A stretch of DNA of 64,000 bases, taken from assembly GCA_036417435.1 (NCBI GenBank), contig CM070903.1, forward strand, positions 81,151,501-81,215,500, written 5' to 3'. Under the pieces are notes generated by a model. The model did not search any database, was not told the DNA's origin, and saw only the letters and a list, made by a program, of their open reading frames with translations. Shown here piece by piece: positions 1 to 11,303 of this stretch. A program made the translations under genes and the position numbers. The stretch comes from Inia geoffrensis. Its lineage: Eukaryota > Chordata > Mammalia > Artiodactyla > Iniidae. Every line of letters starts with the position of its first letter. Position 1 is the stretch's first letter.

Positions 1-641
1 ATAACACATCTTCCTTAAAGCGCTTGAGAGATGAGATTGGGGCAAAAACACTCAAAACAAAATCCAACCGATGCGGGATCCTATGATTTACGTAACATCA
101 CAAAGTTGCAAAAGGCAAAAATCAGAAGCAAAAATCCGAAACCCATCAAAATACAATAACCCCAAATCCCGAGCCACCACACCAACAAGGAAAAAAAAAA
201 AAAACACCAAAAAACAAAACTGTCCCAAATAAAAATAAAGCAAATGAACCCACCGAAAACTGCTTGGCAAATATTTTTCTCGTGGTGCCTAATATTCTAG
301 CTGGAAAGAGCTGTGGTGTTTATTGCTTTTTTCTCTTACTCGCCTCGAAACCTACTGTATATAACAGACTTTTCCCAAAGGTTCGAACCTCTCGCTCCCT
401 TTTGTGTGTTGAGCTCGAGGAGCTGAGTTTACGGGGAAGAGAGGAGGAATTAGCCCCAGACCCCGGGAAAGCAAAGCGCACTCCCCGTCTTATGTCACCG
501 AATAGCAAATTAGTTCTCAGAATTCCAGAGGCCGAGCTTTGCTACAGCAAAGACGCCGACGTCACAGAGGGGGCGCCCACGTGACGGTGGCGGAGCAGGC
601 TGTACCATCGTCCGGGGGCCGGGGAGGGAGAGCCACCGTCT
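1..641 (+). promoter_or_regulatory. BCL6: BCL6 upstream/proximal promoter region
   Basis: This is the sequence immediately 5' of BCL6 exon 1. The first 250 bases are A-rich. GC content rises from about 400, with a CRE-like half site (GACGTCAC, 558-565) and an E-box CACGTGAC (578-585) within about 85 bp of the inferred transcription start. No TATA box is visible at the expected distance. The exact start site is inferred from similarity of exon 1 to the human mRNA as I remember it, not measured. Both short motifs could be chance matches. Confidence 0.55.
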
Positions 642-706
642 GGCCCCTCGAGCCTCACACCGAAACCTCCAAACCCGAGACGCCCAGCCTGTGAGGAACC
701 CGAAAT

Positions 707-739
707 ATGCCGAACAGTGGGAAAATATTGTGGCTTTGA
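707..739 (+). other. upstream ORF 1 in BCL6 leader (10 codons + stop)
   Basis: The ATG at 707-709 opens a ten-codon frame (M-P-N-S-G-K-I-L-W-L) closed by TGA at 737-739. By memory of the human leader, the same ten-codon frame exists there with two or three substitutions, which would suggest conservation. Translation itself cannot be shown from sequence. Confidence 0.5.
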
Positions 740-748
740 GGGTTTTTT

Positions 749-808
749 ATGGACCAAAGCAGGCAAAAGTCGCGGAGAGCTGACACCGAGTCCTCCCCTG
801 CCACGTAG
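749..808 (+). other. upstream ORF 2 in BCL6 leader (19 codons + stop)
   Basis: The ATG at 749-751 is followed by 18 more codons and TAG at 806-808. The human leader as I recall it lacks this ATG, so the frame may be lineage-specific and is less likely to matter than the other two. Confidence 0.35.
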
Positions 809-855
809 CAGTGGTAAGGCCCGCAGCTCAAATTCCGAGAATTGAGCTCTGTTGA

Positions 856-905
856 TTCTTAGAACTGGGGTTCTTAGAAGTGGTGATGCAAGAAGTTTCT
901 AGGAA
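856..905 (+). promoter_or_regulatory. array of three TTCNNNGAA (BCL6/STAT-type) boxes in exon 1
   Basis: Three copies of a near-palindromic box lie within 50 bp: TTCTTAGAA at 856-864, TTCTTAGAA at 871-879 and TTCTAGGAA at 897-905. TTCNNNGAA is the core bound by STAT dimers and, in the form TTCYNRGAA, by BCL6 zinc fingers. Human BCL6 is known to repress itself through sites in its first exon, so these are the likely autoregulatory sites. Occupancy is inferred. Confidence 0.7.
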
Positions 906-927
906 AGGCCGGACACCAGGTGATTAT

Positions 928-1009
928 TGCTGTTGCTGCCGCCGCTGCTGCTGCTGCTGCCGCCGCCGCCGCCGCTGTTGCCGCTGGTGCCGCTGCCGCC
1001 GCCGCTGCT
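928..1009 (+). repeat. CTG/CCG trinucleotide repeat
   Basis: About 27 triplets of CTG, CCG and CTC-like variants starting eight bases after the exon 1 donor site. It includes an uninterrupted (CTG)5-6 block and a (CCG)5 block. Intronic, impure, and probably polymorphic in length. Confidence 0.85.
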
Positions 1010-1199
1010 CATGATCATTATTTTACCTTTTAATTCTTTTTTTTCCGCTCTTGCCAAATGCTTTGGCTACAAGTTTCCTATGTGTATCTATTGATGTAAA
1101 TGTATATATTTATTTATTGTAGCTGTCAGGTGTTAAAATAAATGCCGAAGATTAGTCCCACGTCTCTCCCACTCTAGGATATAGATTTTTATATATTTA

Positions 1200-2700
1200 C
1201 TATTTTATTCTTGTTGTCTTTGAGTGAATTGGCCGGTTTGGGGAGGCTTTTGCCACCCTCCCGTGTGTTGTTTTGGTTTTTGAAAAGGAGGTGGAAGAGA
1301 GGAAGGAGGGGAATTAGGGGGCGGCCGGAGCAGAAAGGACGAGACAGTGCTTGGGGGGGGGGGGTGATTCGGGCAAGTCTGGGGGCTGTCTGGCCCCAGA
1401 CGGCGGAGAGGACGCGCGCTAGCGCTCTCGCTCTTTCTGCTGCTGCTTGCGTACGGCTTGTGATCTCGCTGGATTCGTGCGGCTGTGTTTTTTCCCTCTT
1501 TTCTCGCTTGCAAACTGCCTTCCTTGCTCCCTCGCTCCAGCCTCGCCTTCCCTCCCTCCCTCCTCCTTTCCCTCGCCTCTCCTTCCTTCCCCTCTCACGT
1601 CCTTCTTGGTCACTCCGGGAGGCGAGGAGGGAGGCTGCCCGCTCGCTCGCCCCGCTGGCTCCCTTCCACCGGCCTTGGTCCTCTAGATTCCCTACCTCCG
1701 AGCCGAGATTTGGGAGGAAAAATGCAAGCGAACTCCTCGTTTTGTTTTTATTTTTTGTTTTTCATAAACCCAGTTGAAGTATGGGGTGCTACTCTTTCTT
1801 TTCAGAGCCGTGATCTTCCTAACGAGATCCGAGTGTTTTGGTGTCCCCTTCCCCTGCGTTTTGGGGGAGGTTTAGCTTGCCTGGGGGCGGGGATGTTGAA
1901 TACTTTGAAAATAATTCTTTCTTGGTTGCAGTCTAGAGAGTCGGGAAGCCCCGCGCGCTCCCTCACCCCATCGTGGGGAGAGAAGCTTGTGGCGGGACGG
2001 GGATTTGGGGGGTGGGTGGGAAAGGGGTGCGCGTTTGCACCTGCGGTGCTGTTCAGCGTGCGGGGACTCCGGGAACCTTCGCAGGACGGCCCAGCCAAGC
2101 GGGAAGGTGGCGGGATTTCTGGCGGTCGCGGTGTTTGTATTTTGGGCGCTTCGTGACTCGGTGTTAGCTCCCAATGGCTGTTCCCCCGCTTTCCTAAATT
2201 TTATTTTTCCCATGGTGCAAGCTTTGTAAAAACAAACAAACAAACAAAAACTGCGGGCCGGAGAGTAGCCGACGTCAAGGCTTCAGATTCCCGAGGTCCT
2301 TGCTCTGGGCGAGGGGAAAAACAAACAGCCCCAGCCCGCGGTCCTACGTGCGAGACCCGGGAGGAGAGAAGGGCACTTTGTGGCCCCGGCTGGGGGATCT
2401 GGCGCGGGAGAAGGGGGCGCGGGCGCGAACGGGAGATCTTTGTGAGTGATTTTGCAAAAACGGATTGCGAGGTTGGTTGGATTTGCAACCTGTGGCTCTC
2501 CTTGAGGGAGTAATAATGCGGGAAGGCGGCGGCGGCGGCGGCCCGGGGCGGGAGTGGGTGGGGAGTTGGAGCCTCGGAAATCGGCTACGCTGGGGAGCAG
2601 CGGGAGCGAGGGGCCACCCCGCTGCCGGATGCAGTGACCGTGGTAAACGTCTTGAGAACTGTGGATTGCGTTGCCTTTATGATGCCGTATTATCTTGGAA
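1200..2700. promoter_or_regulatory. CpG-rich block in BCL6 intron 1
   Basis: CpG dinucleotides are frequent (for example the cluster around 1400-1430 and at 1960-2130 and 2400-2660), with G-runs (13 G at about 1350-1363) and a GGC repeat at 2525-2543. It lies 0.5-2 kb after exon 1 and may be a continuation of the promoter CpG island or an alternative promoter. No observed/expected ratio was calculated. Confidence 0.55.
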
Positions 2701-4270
2701 CTCTGGCCAAAAATGGAACTAGTGTGGCAATAATGAGTTTAAAAATCTATCCTATGGAAAACAAGTACACAAACCTACAAATTAAAAAAAAAAAAGCATG
2801 AAAAAGACCCTTTTTATGTTGTGCACTTTCTCGAAATGTTTGACTTGGTGGTGGGGGTCCTGACAGCTGAGCCGAAGGAATGACCCCAAAGTGGGTGCTC
2901 AAAGTCCAGAGCTGTTACTGGGTCCCTGACCTCTTGTGTGAGCTGGTCACCCCCCCACCCCAGGAAACTGATTTAATCCTTTATGGATTTTTTGTTCAGT
3001 TTATAGTTTCCAGGAGGTAAATCTTGTAATGCTTTAGCCTTTTTCTTTTTTTTTTTTTAAAGTAAAATGTCAGTAGATGCATTTTTTTACTTAAAAAAAA
3101 AAAAAAGTGGGGCAGGAGAGAAGGAACCAGGGAAAGGGCTGTTTAGAAATACAGTTTGTGGCTCTGAGCGATGCCACTGGCTTCCTCTACAGAGACTGCC
3201 AGTTTCCCTTTTTCTTTGCAAGGTGTGTGTGGTTTTAATAAATAACTTTAAAAAAAAAAGTAAGAGGGGGGCCCGCAGGATCCGTCAGGAGACAGGTATC
3301 TATTTTGCTCATTATTTACTACTAAGAGCCTTTGGCACTGGAACAGAACCTCGTAAATCTGCAACCCAAGTTGAAGTTCATCTGGCCCTAGTCCACCCGC
3401 TATTCCTGGAGGTAGCAAACATGAGCTCAGAGCAACGAGGTGAAATCACATTCTTGCTTTAAAATATATGTGTGTTTTCTTTTAAAAGGAGAAAAGATAT
3501 TTGTCTCTGGGGGAGGAGGAAATGGAAAGGGAGTACCAGGATATGGGCATTCCCTTGCTAAAATGACTGTAGTTGAGTCTTCAGGCCAAAATAGAAACCT
3601 GAAGATGGGAAATAGTCCTCCCTCCCCCCACTTATAAATAGAAGGTTCCAATATCCTATTTGGAAGATTTCCAATACTGCAGGCCCAAGCACTGACTGGT
3701 TTTAAGGGTCTGTTGATAGTGACAGTAAGGCTAGTAGCTGTTTGTAAAAACCGGGCAACTTGAAGAAGGCAGCTAGAAGTGGGAATTCTCCAGTTGGCCA
3801 TTTCCTCTATGCTCAGGTTTGAAGGGTTCTATCCCTTGCTTTCTTGAAAAGCCTGTCCCATTTTTATTGTGGGTTTGGTTGACAGGAATGGGACTCCAAA
3901 CTCTTAAGCTGTCGTTTGCTGAGCCTTAAAGAGTTCCAGTTATTGGTTGAGTAAATGGTAGCCATGGCTAGATGTCAAAATTCTTCCTTCCCTCTCTCCT
4001 TTGCCGGGTAGCCACACTCACAACCCACTTTGTTGTGAAAAATTAAGCGATTCAGAGGAGGTGGTGCGGCAGCGCCACCCCTCGGTGGGTGAAACTATCT
4101 ATTTGCAAAAGTCAAATATTTGAAAAATGTTGTGAAATGACCTTTTGAGAATTTTTTTTTTTTCTTTAGGAAGGGGAGATAAAAGTAGCTTTTTAAACAA
4201 GGACTTTGTAGTTGATCTCTCAAAAGGAGGGAGAAAAGCTAGGATGGTGTCATAATAGGCGAAGTAGTTC

Positions 4271-4272
<2 letters not shown>

Positions 4273-4309
<37 letters not shown>

Positions 4310-4312
4310 CGC
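4273..4312. repeat. (TG)n followed by (CG)n dinucleotide repeat
   Basis: About 14 TG units pass directly into six GC units. The alternating purine-pyrimidine run is 40 bp long. Confidence 0.95.
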
Positions 4313-5228
4313 ACTCTCGGGGAGGCTTGCCTGGTTGGCTTTAAGTAGGTGAGTTCTCCTGGCGGAGGTAGCCCCCCTTCCCTCTTGGACTTGACCTCTC
4401 AGGGCACCCGAATTCTGCTGTCTGTCTGATATTGAGACAAGGAGGAATGTTTTGGTGTAAAAAACCATAGCGACTGTAGTTTTGCTGGCGGTTGAAGATG
4501 GTGTATGCGGGGGTGGGTCGGGGAGGGAGGTTTGTGGATGGACTGGGGCAATGGAAGGCAGATCCGTAGAGGGGTTTGGAGTCCTCTGGGAGTCAAAGTA
4601 GTGTGGCGCGTGCCAGTTGCCTGCACTGCGCAACAAGTGGGAAAGCCGCCGCAGTGATCCGAGCGAGGGTGCTGTGTTGTGGGAAAGCTGGCCGGTTTCT
4701 CTTCGCCCCACTGGAAGCCAGGAACGGCCCCTCCCAACCCTCCCCGCCTCCCACTCTGAGAAGAGAGCCCCACCAAAGACCAACTCGTCCCCACTCCCGC
4801 ATCCCCGGCTTAGCCGAGCGCTGTTAAGCCTCCCCTTAGCCTCCAGGACCCCTTTTCTACGTGGGAATCAGTTTATTACCGACTGTTTTGCTGGTCGGCC
4901 AGTGTTTGGCAGAAAGCTCTGGTAATGCCGTCGACTGCCTTCTGCTTTTTGAAGACATGTGCACCCTATCTTTCTCTTCCCAATACATTCAGCCTTTCGG
5001 GCTGGAAGAATCAAGGTATACTACACGAACGCAGCTCCAGATACCGCGTTTTGGTTGCTAGAGGCCTGAGCATCGGGAAGAAGGAATTACGTCTAGTAAA
5101 TTCAGTGTTTTCCAGCTTTGCCCTATGGAGGCACCCCCCTTCCCTTAAGAGACAACAACAGCAAAAAGGTGGGGGGCAGTCGGGTGTGGAAGGCTGTGGC
5201 CGCGCGGCGATTTTCGCACGGACTGAGT

Positions 5229-5242
5229 CCGCCACCTAGTGG
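5229..5242 (-). promoter_or_regulatory. CTCF-like motif, minus orientation
   Basis: The minus strand reads CCACTAGGTGGCGG, which fits the CTCF core CCASYAGRKGGCRS at every position. It lies in a CpG-dense patch of BCL6 intron 1, where CTCF binding has been reported in human. Binding in this species is not shown. Confidence 0.6.
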
Positions 5243-8200
5243 TGGATCCTGGCTGAGTTCCCCGCCTAGGGCAGTGGACCGACCGCGTCACCTACGGGTC
5301 CCCAAGTATCCCAACCAGGTGCTAGGACTGACAGAGGGGAGGGTACCCTCCAATGAGGATGACACCCAACCTCCAAAGTTTTGGTATGATGGATGAAAAT
5401 TAGAAAGCCTGCGATGCTTGCTCCATCCACAGCCACTCAGCGACGGGCATCTGTCTTCGCTAAGAGAACCGAAAAGTACCCGTTTCTGAAACCACGATTT
5501 CCCAGTCGCTGTGGCCCCTACCCCGGAAAAGTCAATAGTGGAGGGATGCCACAGGGGCTCTAGGACATATATCGCTTTACAGTTGAGGAAACAGGCCTGA
5601 TGAGAGGTTTAATGGTGAGTTAGTGACCTAACAGGAACCAGATTTTAAGCTTCTGAATTCCAGGTCAGTGACTTAAAGTCAAAGGCGAGTTTATCTCCGC
5701 CCCTTTGAGTTATCTAAGAGAAAGGAGCAGAAGTCAGAGGGAGCCATGATTTTAACCTCGTAGGTAACCATTGTTGGAAAGGGTTCCCCAGCTGTCTCCG
5801 AGGAATTTGTTTAGAAAGCATGGCCCAAGATTTTCAGTAACAGACATGAAAAGCACGGTAGTGCTCAGGGGTGGGAGTCTCAGTTCTTGGGAGGGGGCTG
5901 TGCGTGTGTTAGGGCGTGATTAAAGCCCAGTCCCTAGACTTGCAGAGATGCACCTCGCTGCTCCCGAGGCTCACATTTGGATCCTGAAATAGCTCTCTTC
6001 CCCTTCTTTCCAAACTTTGTTTAGTGGCTTGGCGAGAAATCAATTGTGTGTGTGGGTCCTATGGACAGAGTGAAATCCACAACAGCTTCTCAGCAAAGTT
6101 TTCTTTCTCGGAGCTCAAAATTTAAGATGGCAAAGGCGCGACCGCGTGCTGGCGGCCCCTAGCGACCGCAGGCGCGCACACCCGCGGGAGAAGCCGTTGT
6201 TTCCACCGCCCTGGTCCGCCGGAATCGAGTTCCGCCTCTCCCGCTGCGGGAGCTGTTGGAGGCCGCGTCGGAGAAACGCGCCTCTGTTCGGGTTGGAAAC
6301 GAATCTGGGGACGGGTTTGAAGAGCGGTCAAGTTTGACTCATCGCTTTCCAAGGACAGTTAGTGCCTTCCATCTTCATTAACGTGAATAAAGGCCTTGGC
6401 TGACTTCTGTCCAGATCGGATTTTTAAAGGCATTGTTTGCCTGGGGAGATCATGCCTCTCCCCTCTCCCGCCAGACTTTTTGCAAAGGCCGAGCCCGGTC
6501 CAGCCAGGATGGCCAAAATATCTTTGCTCGTGGTCGGCTGGCATCGACTGCCGGCCCTTTCTGGAAGGCTGTCACGAGCTGGGCGCCTGGGGAGCGTCCT
6601 TTCTGCAGCTCCTCTTCAGATCTTGATGATAAAACACATCCCTCTATTTTATTGCATTTCCTAGAAGCTTGCAGGCTTGCAAGAGCGCTGTTGGCAGGAA
6701 GTGTGATTGAAATGAAAGTCAGGACATAATGTCCCTGAACACCTCGGTCACCCAAAGCGACTGCCGAGGCCACCGCGTTATCAAATTCACTTTCATCTAC
6801 TGTGTTCCTACCCTCCCGCCCCCAGCCAAGAGCGCGAGGAGTGTTTCTCCCCCAAAACAAAAACAACTCGGCGGTTTGACCCTACCCCGCCACCTCCAGA
6901 TCACCATGGCTAGACCCGAGCAGCTCATTAGCTGAGACGCTGCGGAGAAAGGGAGCGCTCCGAAAGGGGCCCTGATGCTGGTTCCACTGCGGCAGCTCCA
7001 ACCTTATTAAGATCCCCCGTCCCTGGCCCTAAAGAGTGCTCCGCACTTCCAGATTCTCCTTTGGATTTCTCAACGAGTTATTGGAGTTATTAGATTACCA
7101 ATAATCCAAAACCCGAACGGGATATTGAAGGGGGAAGGGCGGAAGGCATTCTCCAAATCGGGAGACTGTATCTAAACTAGGTCAATGGGAAGGAGGGGCG
7201 GGGCGACAAGGAGTTGTCGGTTTTAAGCCTTGATGGAGGGCTCCCTCTAGTGTTAGGCAGCGGTAAAACATGATTAGGTTTGAGCTAGTCCCGGAACCAC
7301 TGGCCTCCTAATTTCCAATAAGTGCATTTACTTAATTTTAGCTTCCCTTCCTAGATTCTCATCCCATCCCATATTAAATTTCAACCTTCGCTTTCACCTT
7401 TATCCCATCGGGCGAAGGGATGAGAAAGTGGGATTTTATGAAGCCAAAGAGGCCTAGTCTTTACTGACCCCGCCCCCGCTGCTGATGTGATGCGCGGCGC
7501 ACTGTGACGCTACCCGCCAGTTTTAGGAGTGGACTGCGGCCTTACAGGTTGCATCTTTCGCGCCCCCTACTCCCCACCTCCCGGCCCCCAAAAGTGCCCC
7601 CTCGGAGCCCGATACTGAGACCGATTAGGCGATGGCGCCCAGGGATTATAATTCCGAGGAAGGCCACGGGAAGGCGAGGCAACCTTGGAGCGCGCCCATG
7701 AACGCGACAGGGTTTGCGCCCAGGGCCCTGCCGAATCCCTACCTTTTCTCTATGGTTTCGGAGAAATCGGATTCGGAAATTCCGAAATCTGGTCAGGTTC
7801 GGCCTGACAGCTCCTATTCTAAAGATCTTAGGCGGAAACCGAGCCGAGCTGGGTTCGCCTTCTTGCCAACGTAGGCGGAAGGGGCTTTCGATTTAGTTTT
7901 CCTCCAACTCGGCTGGGGAGCGCTGGATGGAGACCCTCAGTCCTCGGGACTCCATTTTTTTACCTTGAGGCCTCGCCTAACCACTCCCTTTAAAACAGGG
8001 GGAGGGGCGGGGGGGCAAGCAAAATGAGAGAAAGATAAAAAAAAGACACACCAGGCAAACAAACACCGGAATTCGGCAACCTGAAGTCCTGAAATAAGCC
8101 TGGGATTGGACTCGAAATCCTGGGTTCTAGACCAGCTGTGCCTGACTTTCCCTATTTATAAAATCGTTATGGGGAAAGGGTTGAACTAGGTGAACTGTAG

Positions 8201-10585
8201 GAGTCCTGGACCGGGAGCGGACGAGGTATTTAGGGGAAAGTGTGCCGTATTCCTCGCGAGCCTCCTCCCCGGGCGCCCACCCCCTCCGCCAACCTCGCCG
8301 GGTGAATCTCCGGCGGCCCGCGCGGCGCAGGCTGCGATCCTGGCGGCCGTCCGGGCCGGCTGCTTCCTGGAAAGTTACTTCTCGTTGGAGCCGGCGATAG
8401 GCAGAGAGTGTTCTTTGAAATCCGCTGAGTTGAGATCGACTACGTTCCGGGAATGAGAGGGTTGTGCCATTCCCCTCACTGCCCCCTGCCTTGACGGCGT
8501 AACAGGAAAAAAAAAAAAAGAAAGAAAGAAAAAAGGCACACATAATGTTCGCTACCGAGGTGCACGAAAAGTTTTTTTTGAATGTAACCAAATTAAGGGC
8601 TGCCACCGGGGTACCGCCGGGCCTCCGCCGCGCCTGCGGGGGGCTTCGAGGTGGACGGGCTGCGGTGCGGGCAGCACGCCCGGGGGTGGGCGGTCCCTGG
8701 CAGACAGGTATGGTGTGATGGGGGTGGGCGAATATGCGGATCTGCGCGGGCTTGCCCTGGCCGCACGGCTCGATTTTGTGCACTTGTGTGTGAGCAAGAG
8801 ACGGGGGCTGCCTCTGGAGGCGGGAGGGAAAGGCTGGGGTCTTTCATATTGCCTGGCTTTGCTCTCCTCACCTCTTGTCTCTCTCCCTCTCCTTTCTGCT
8901 GTCTTCTTTCTCTTTGACTTTTTGGTTTTTTTGGAGGGGGAGTTCCCTCTTTTTTTCTTCTTCAAACCCTTTAAAGGATCTGCCTTCTCAAGGTGCCTCA
9001 TTGAAAATACACAGGGAAATCGCCAAAGGGAAAGTGTGTGGGGTGAAAAAGACCATGTTTAACTCTCACTTGGTGGTTTCCGCGACTGGGGCTGGCTGGG
9101 GTGGGGAGAACCCACGTCTGGGCCCTTGCAGATGTCAGTTTCTCCTTGACAGCTCTGCTGTCTTGGTTGTTTCTGTGGAATGAGTCTTGCATTTGGCATT
9201 GGTGGGATGGCCGAAGCTAGGAGACGGGGTTTGCCCCGGGCTTTGCTTGGAATTAGTTCTGAGATCTTGGGCAAGACGTCCCCTGGAGCCTCAGTGGCCT
9301 CCGGGTAAATGGGGACTGTTATTGTTATCAGCCACAATAATGGATGGGAAAGAGCTGAGTGGTCCCGAAAACCAAACCAGATGCTGTAGTGCTCCCACAC
9401 CTGCAGCATCTAGAGGGCGGCAGCGCTGCGCACACCCGCTGTAACCCACATACTCACTAGTTGTGGGGCTCCGAAGACAAAGCTAGCTGAGAAAGGAGTG
9501 GACTTAATAAGGACAGGGGCCTTAGTGTATGTGCCTTGTTTTTGGTCAAGCCAGGCCGAGAGGTTTACAGTGGAAAGTGCCCAGCCTAGGGCCTGGCTGA
9601 CAGCGGACCCAGGGGAATTGTTTTGTTTGTTTGCTTCATTCCGCATCTGGAGTGAGTCATTGCCACTTGTCAAGGTGAAATGGCAAATCTGGGCTTCCTG
9701 TGGTTCCAAAAGTCTGTGACTGGAAATCCACAGGCAAGATGGTGTTTGAAGCTTGTTCCAGGGCAGCCTTAGGTATTCCAGAAGGGTTGAGGGATCTCTT
9801 CCACGGGGGGAAGAGGGGAAGGTTTATAAATAAACCTCACATGTGTCTTCAGCATTCGTTTTCCAAGGAGACCATCATTGGACTTTGGTTAGGACCCATT
9901 CAGTGTATTCTCTTTGCCCATCTTGAGTTAGAATGGGGAGAGGAGGAAATAAATAGGTTCTTTTGTCTTTTTCTATCCTCTCCCTTCCCCCATTTCCTTC
10001 CCCCCATCCCTACTCACTCACATGCACACATTAACCTTGAAGCCGATGAGATTGAGTGACTGGCACTTGGGACCACAGAGAAATGTCAGAGTGTTTGGTT
10101 ACAGACTCAAGGAAACCTCTCATTTTAGAGTGCTCATTTGGTAAGACTCAGCAGCCTGGAATGGGGGCAAAGTGCTTGTGTGAGAGAAGGAACTTAAAAA
10201 TGAGATTCACCCACATCAGGGTGCTGTCTTGCATGTTCTGCAGCACGTAGGCTGATTTGGAAAAGGAACAGGAATTTAAGCCAGAAGAGCTAGGGCCAGG
10301 TCACTCACCGTTTATGTGGCCCAATATGACCTACCTGGCCTCGGGCCCCTTTACCCGGAAGATAACTCTAAAGGGCTACACTTTAAAAAAAGTTGGGCAT
10401 GATGGGGGCGGGGGGGGGTGGTTTCAAATATTGTTTTGTTTAGCAGCCCACATGTGATCATAAATGAGAGTCTTTCACCTATGCTTTAAATTATTTTGTT
10501 TTAGAGAAACCAATTTGGAGAGGGTCCGTATTTCCTAAGCGCTTCCTGGCCGGTTCTCAGCTAAACCTCACAGTTAAATCTTTCA

Positions 10586-10600
10586 CCAGCAGGGGGAAGC
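10586..10600 (+). promoter_or_regulatory. CTCF-like motif, plus orientation
   Basis: CCAGCAGGGGGAAGC differs from the CTCF core only at the C of GGCAG. It lies 0.7 kb upstream of BCL6 exon 2. Confidence 0.45.
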
Positions 10601-10744
10601 ACAAACTCGGAAGTTTGTAGCCCCGTATCTGGTCTTAGGCCCAAGAGGGATGGGAGGGGAAATTTCAAAAAAGGAGAGAAGAGTAGATATACCATCTCAG
10701 GCTGTATTCCGCAGATTCCTTATTCTGTCTTAAGTGTTTCAGCT

Positions 10745-10880
10745 AGTCAGGAAATACTGCCTAGCTGTTTGTCCCGAGCAAGCCACTTGAACCCAAGTCT
10801 CAGTTTTGTCATCAGTGAAATAGGGATAAAGATGTTGACCCTGTTGGCCTTGTGGAGTCATTCTAGGCCTTGAAAGATAA
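10745..10880 (+). repeat. MIR SINE remnant
   Basis: The sequence follows the MIR core in the sense direction: CTAGCTGTTTG, then AGCAAGCCACTTGAAC, then CAGTTTTGTCATCAGTGAAATAGGGATAA. Ancient and diverged. Confidence 0.6.
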
Positions 10881-11303
10881 TATTTCACAGGTTTTGAAAG
10901 GCATCCAGAGCTTTTAGGCCCCTGAAGGATCATATTCTCATTAGTATTGAAAGAATCACTTTTATGATTTTTTTTCTTTCCCATAAACTCAAGGGCCTTT
11001 GGATGGCATACATTTTTTACTCTGAGATAGGAAATAAATGTGTCTATGTATATGTAATTAATGTCTGAAATTGTATTCCCAGTACTCAGGGTAAAAACAT
11101 TATTATCGCATGGCTTTGGATGCCCGTTGTTTCCGTAAGAGCCGAGCTGGAAAAAATGTTTGCTAGCTTGTGGTAAAACCGCACCAGCTGGCAGGCTGCA
11201 GCTATCAAAGTAAAACTAAATATGTATGTCCTAAAATAAGACTATAGTGGACAGTCTTACATTCATTAAATCAATTTCTGTTTGCTTTTTATCTTCCCTG
11301 CAG

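Larger units (their letters stand above)
642..919 (+). other. BCL6: BCL6 exon 1 (5' UTR)
   Basis: Non-coding first exon, ending ...GGACACCAG before the donor GTGATT at 920. It matches the human BCL6 leader closely from TGGCCCCTCGAGCC onward, by memory of the human mRNA. It holds three upstream ATGs and three TTCNNNGAA boxes, listed separately. The 5' end is placed where similarity to the human mRNA start begins and could differ by tens of bases. Confidence 0.75.
920..11303 (+). other. BCL6: BCL6 intron 1
   Basis: A 10.4 kb intron. It holds the trinucleotide repeat at its start, a CpG-rich block at about 1200-2700 with a long polypyrimidine tract (1490-1620), further CpG-dense patches near 4600-5350, 6120-6350, 7450-7900 and 8210-8770, a TG/CG microsatellite, two CTCF-like motifs and a MIR. 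In human the same intron is the main target of lymphoma translocations and somatic hypermutation. Open frames of up to 223 codons here follow the GC content, lack domains and overlap on both strands, so no coding exon is called. Confidence 0.8.

Noticed and set aside
1205..2243. Overlapping long open frames (up to 223 codons) on both strands in BCL6 intron 1
   Set aside because: GC-rich, stop-poor composition gives frames in several phases at once; no domains, and the products are Pro/Arg/Ser-rich low complexity.
8127..8783. 218-codon minus-strand frame
   Set aside because: Crosses A-rich runs and a CpG patch, has no recognisable domain, and other frames overlap it.
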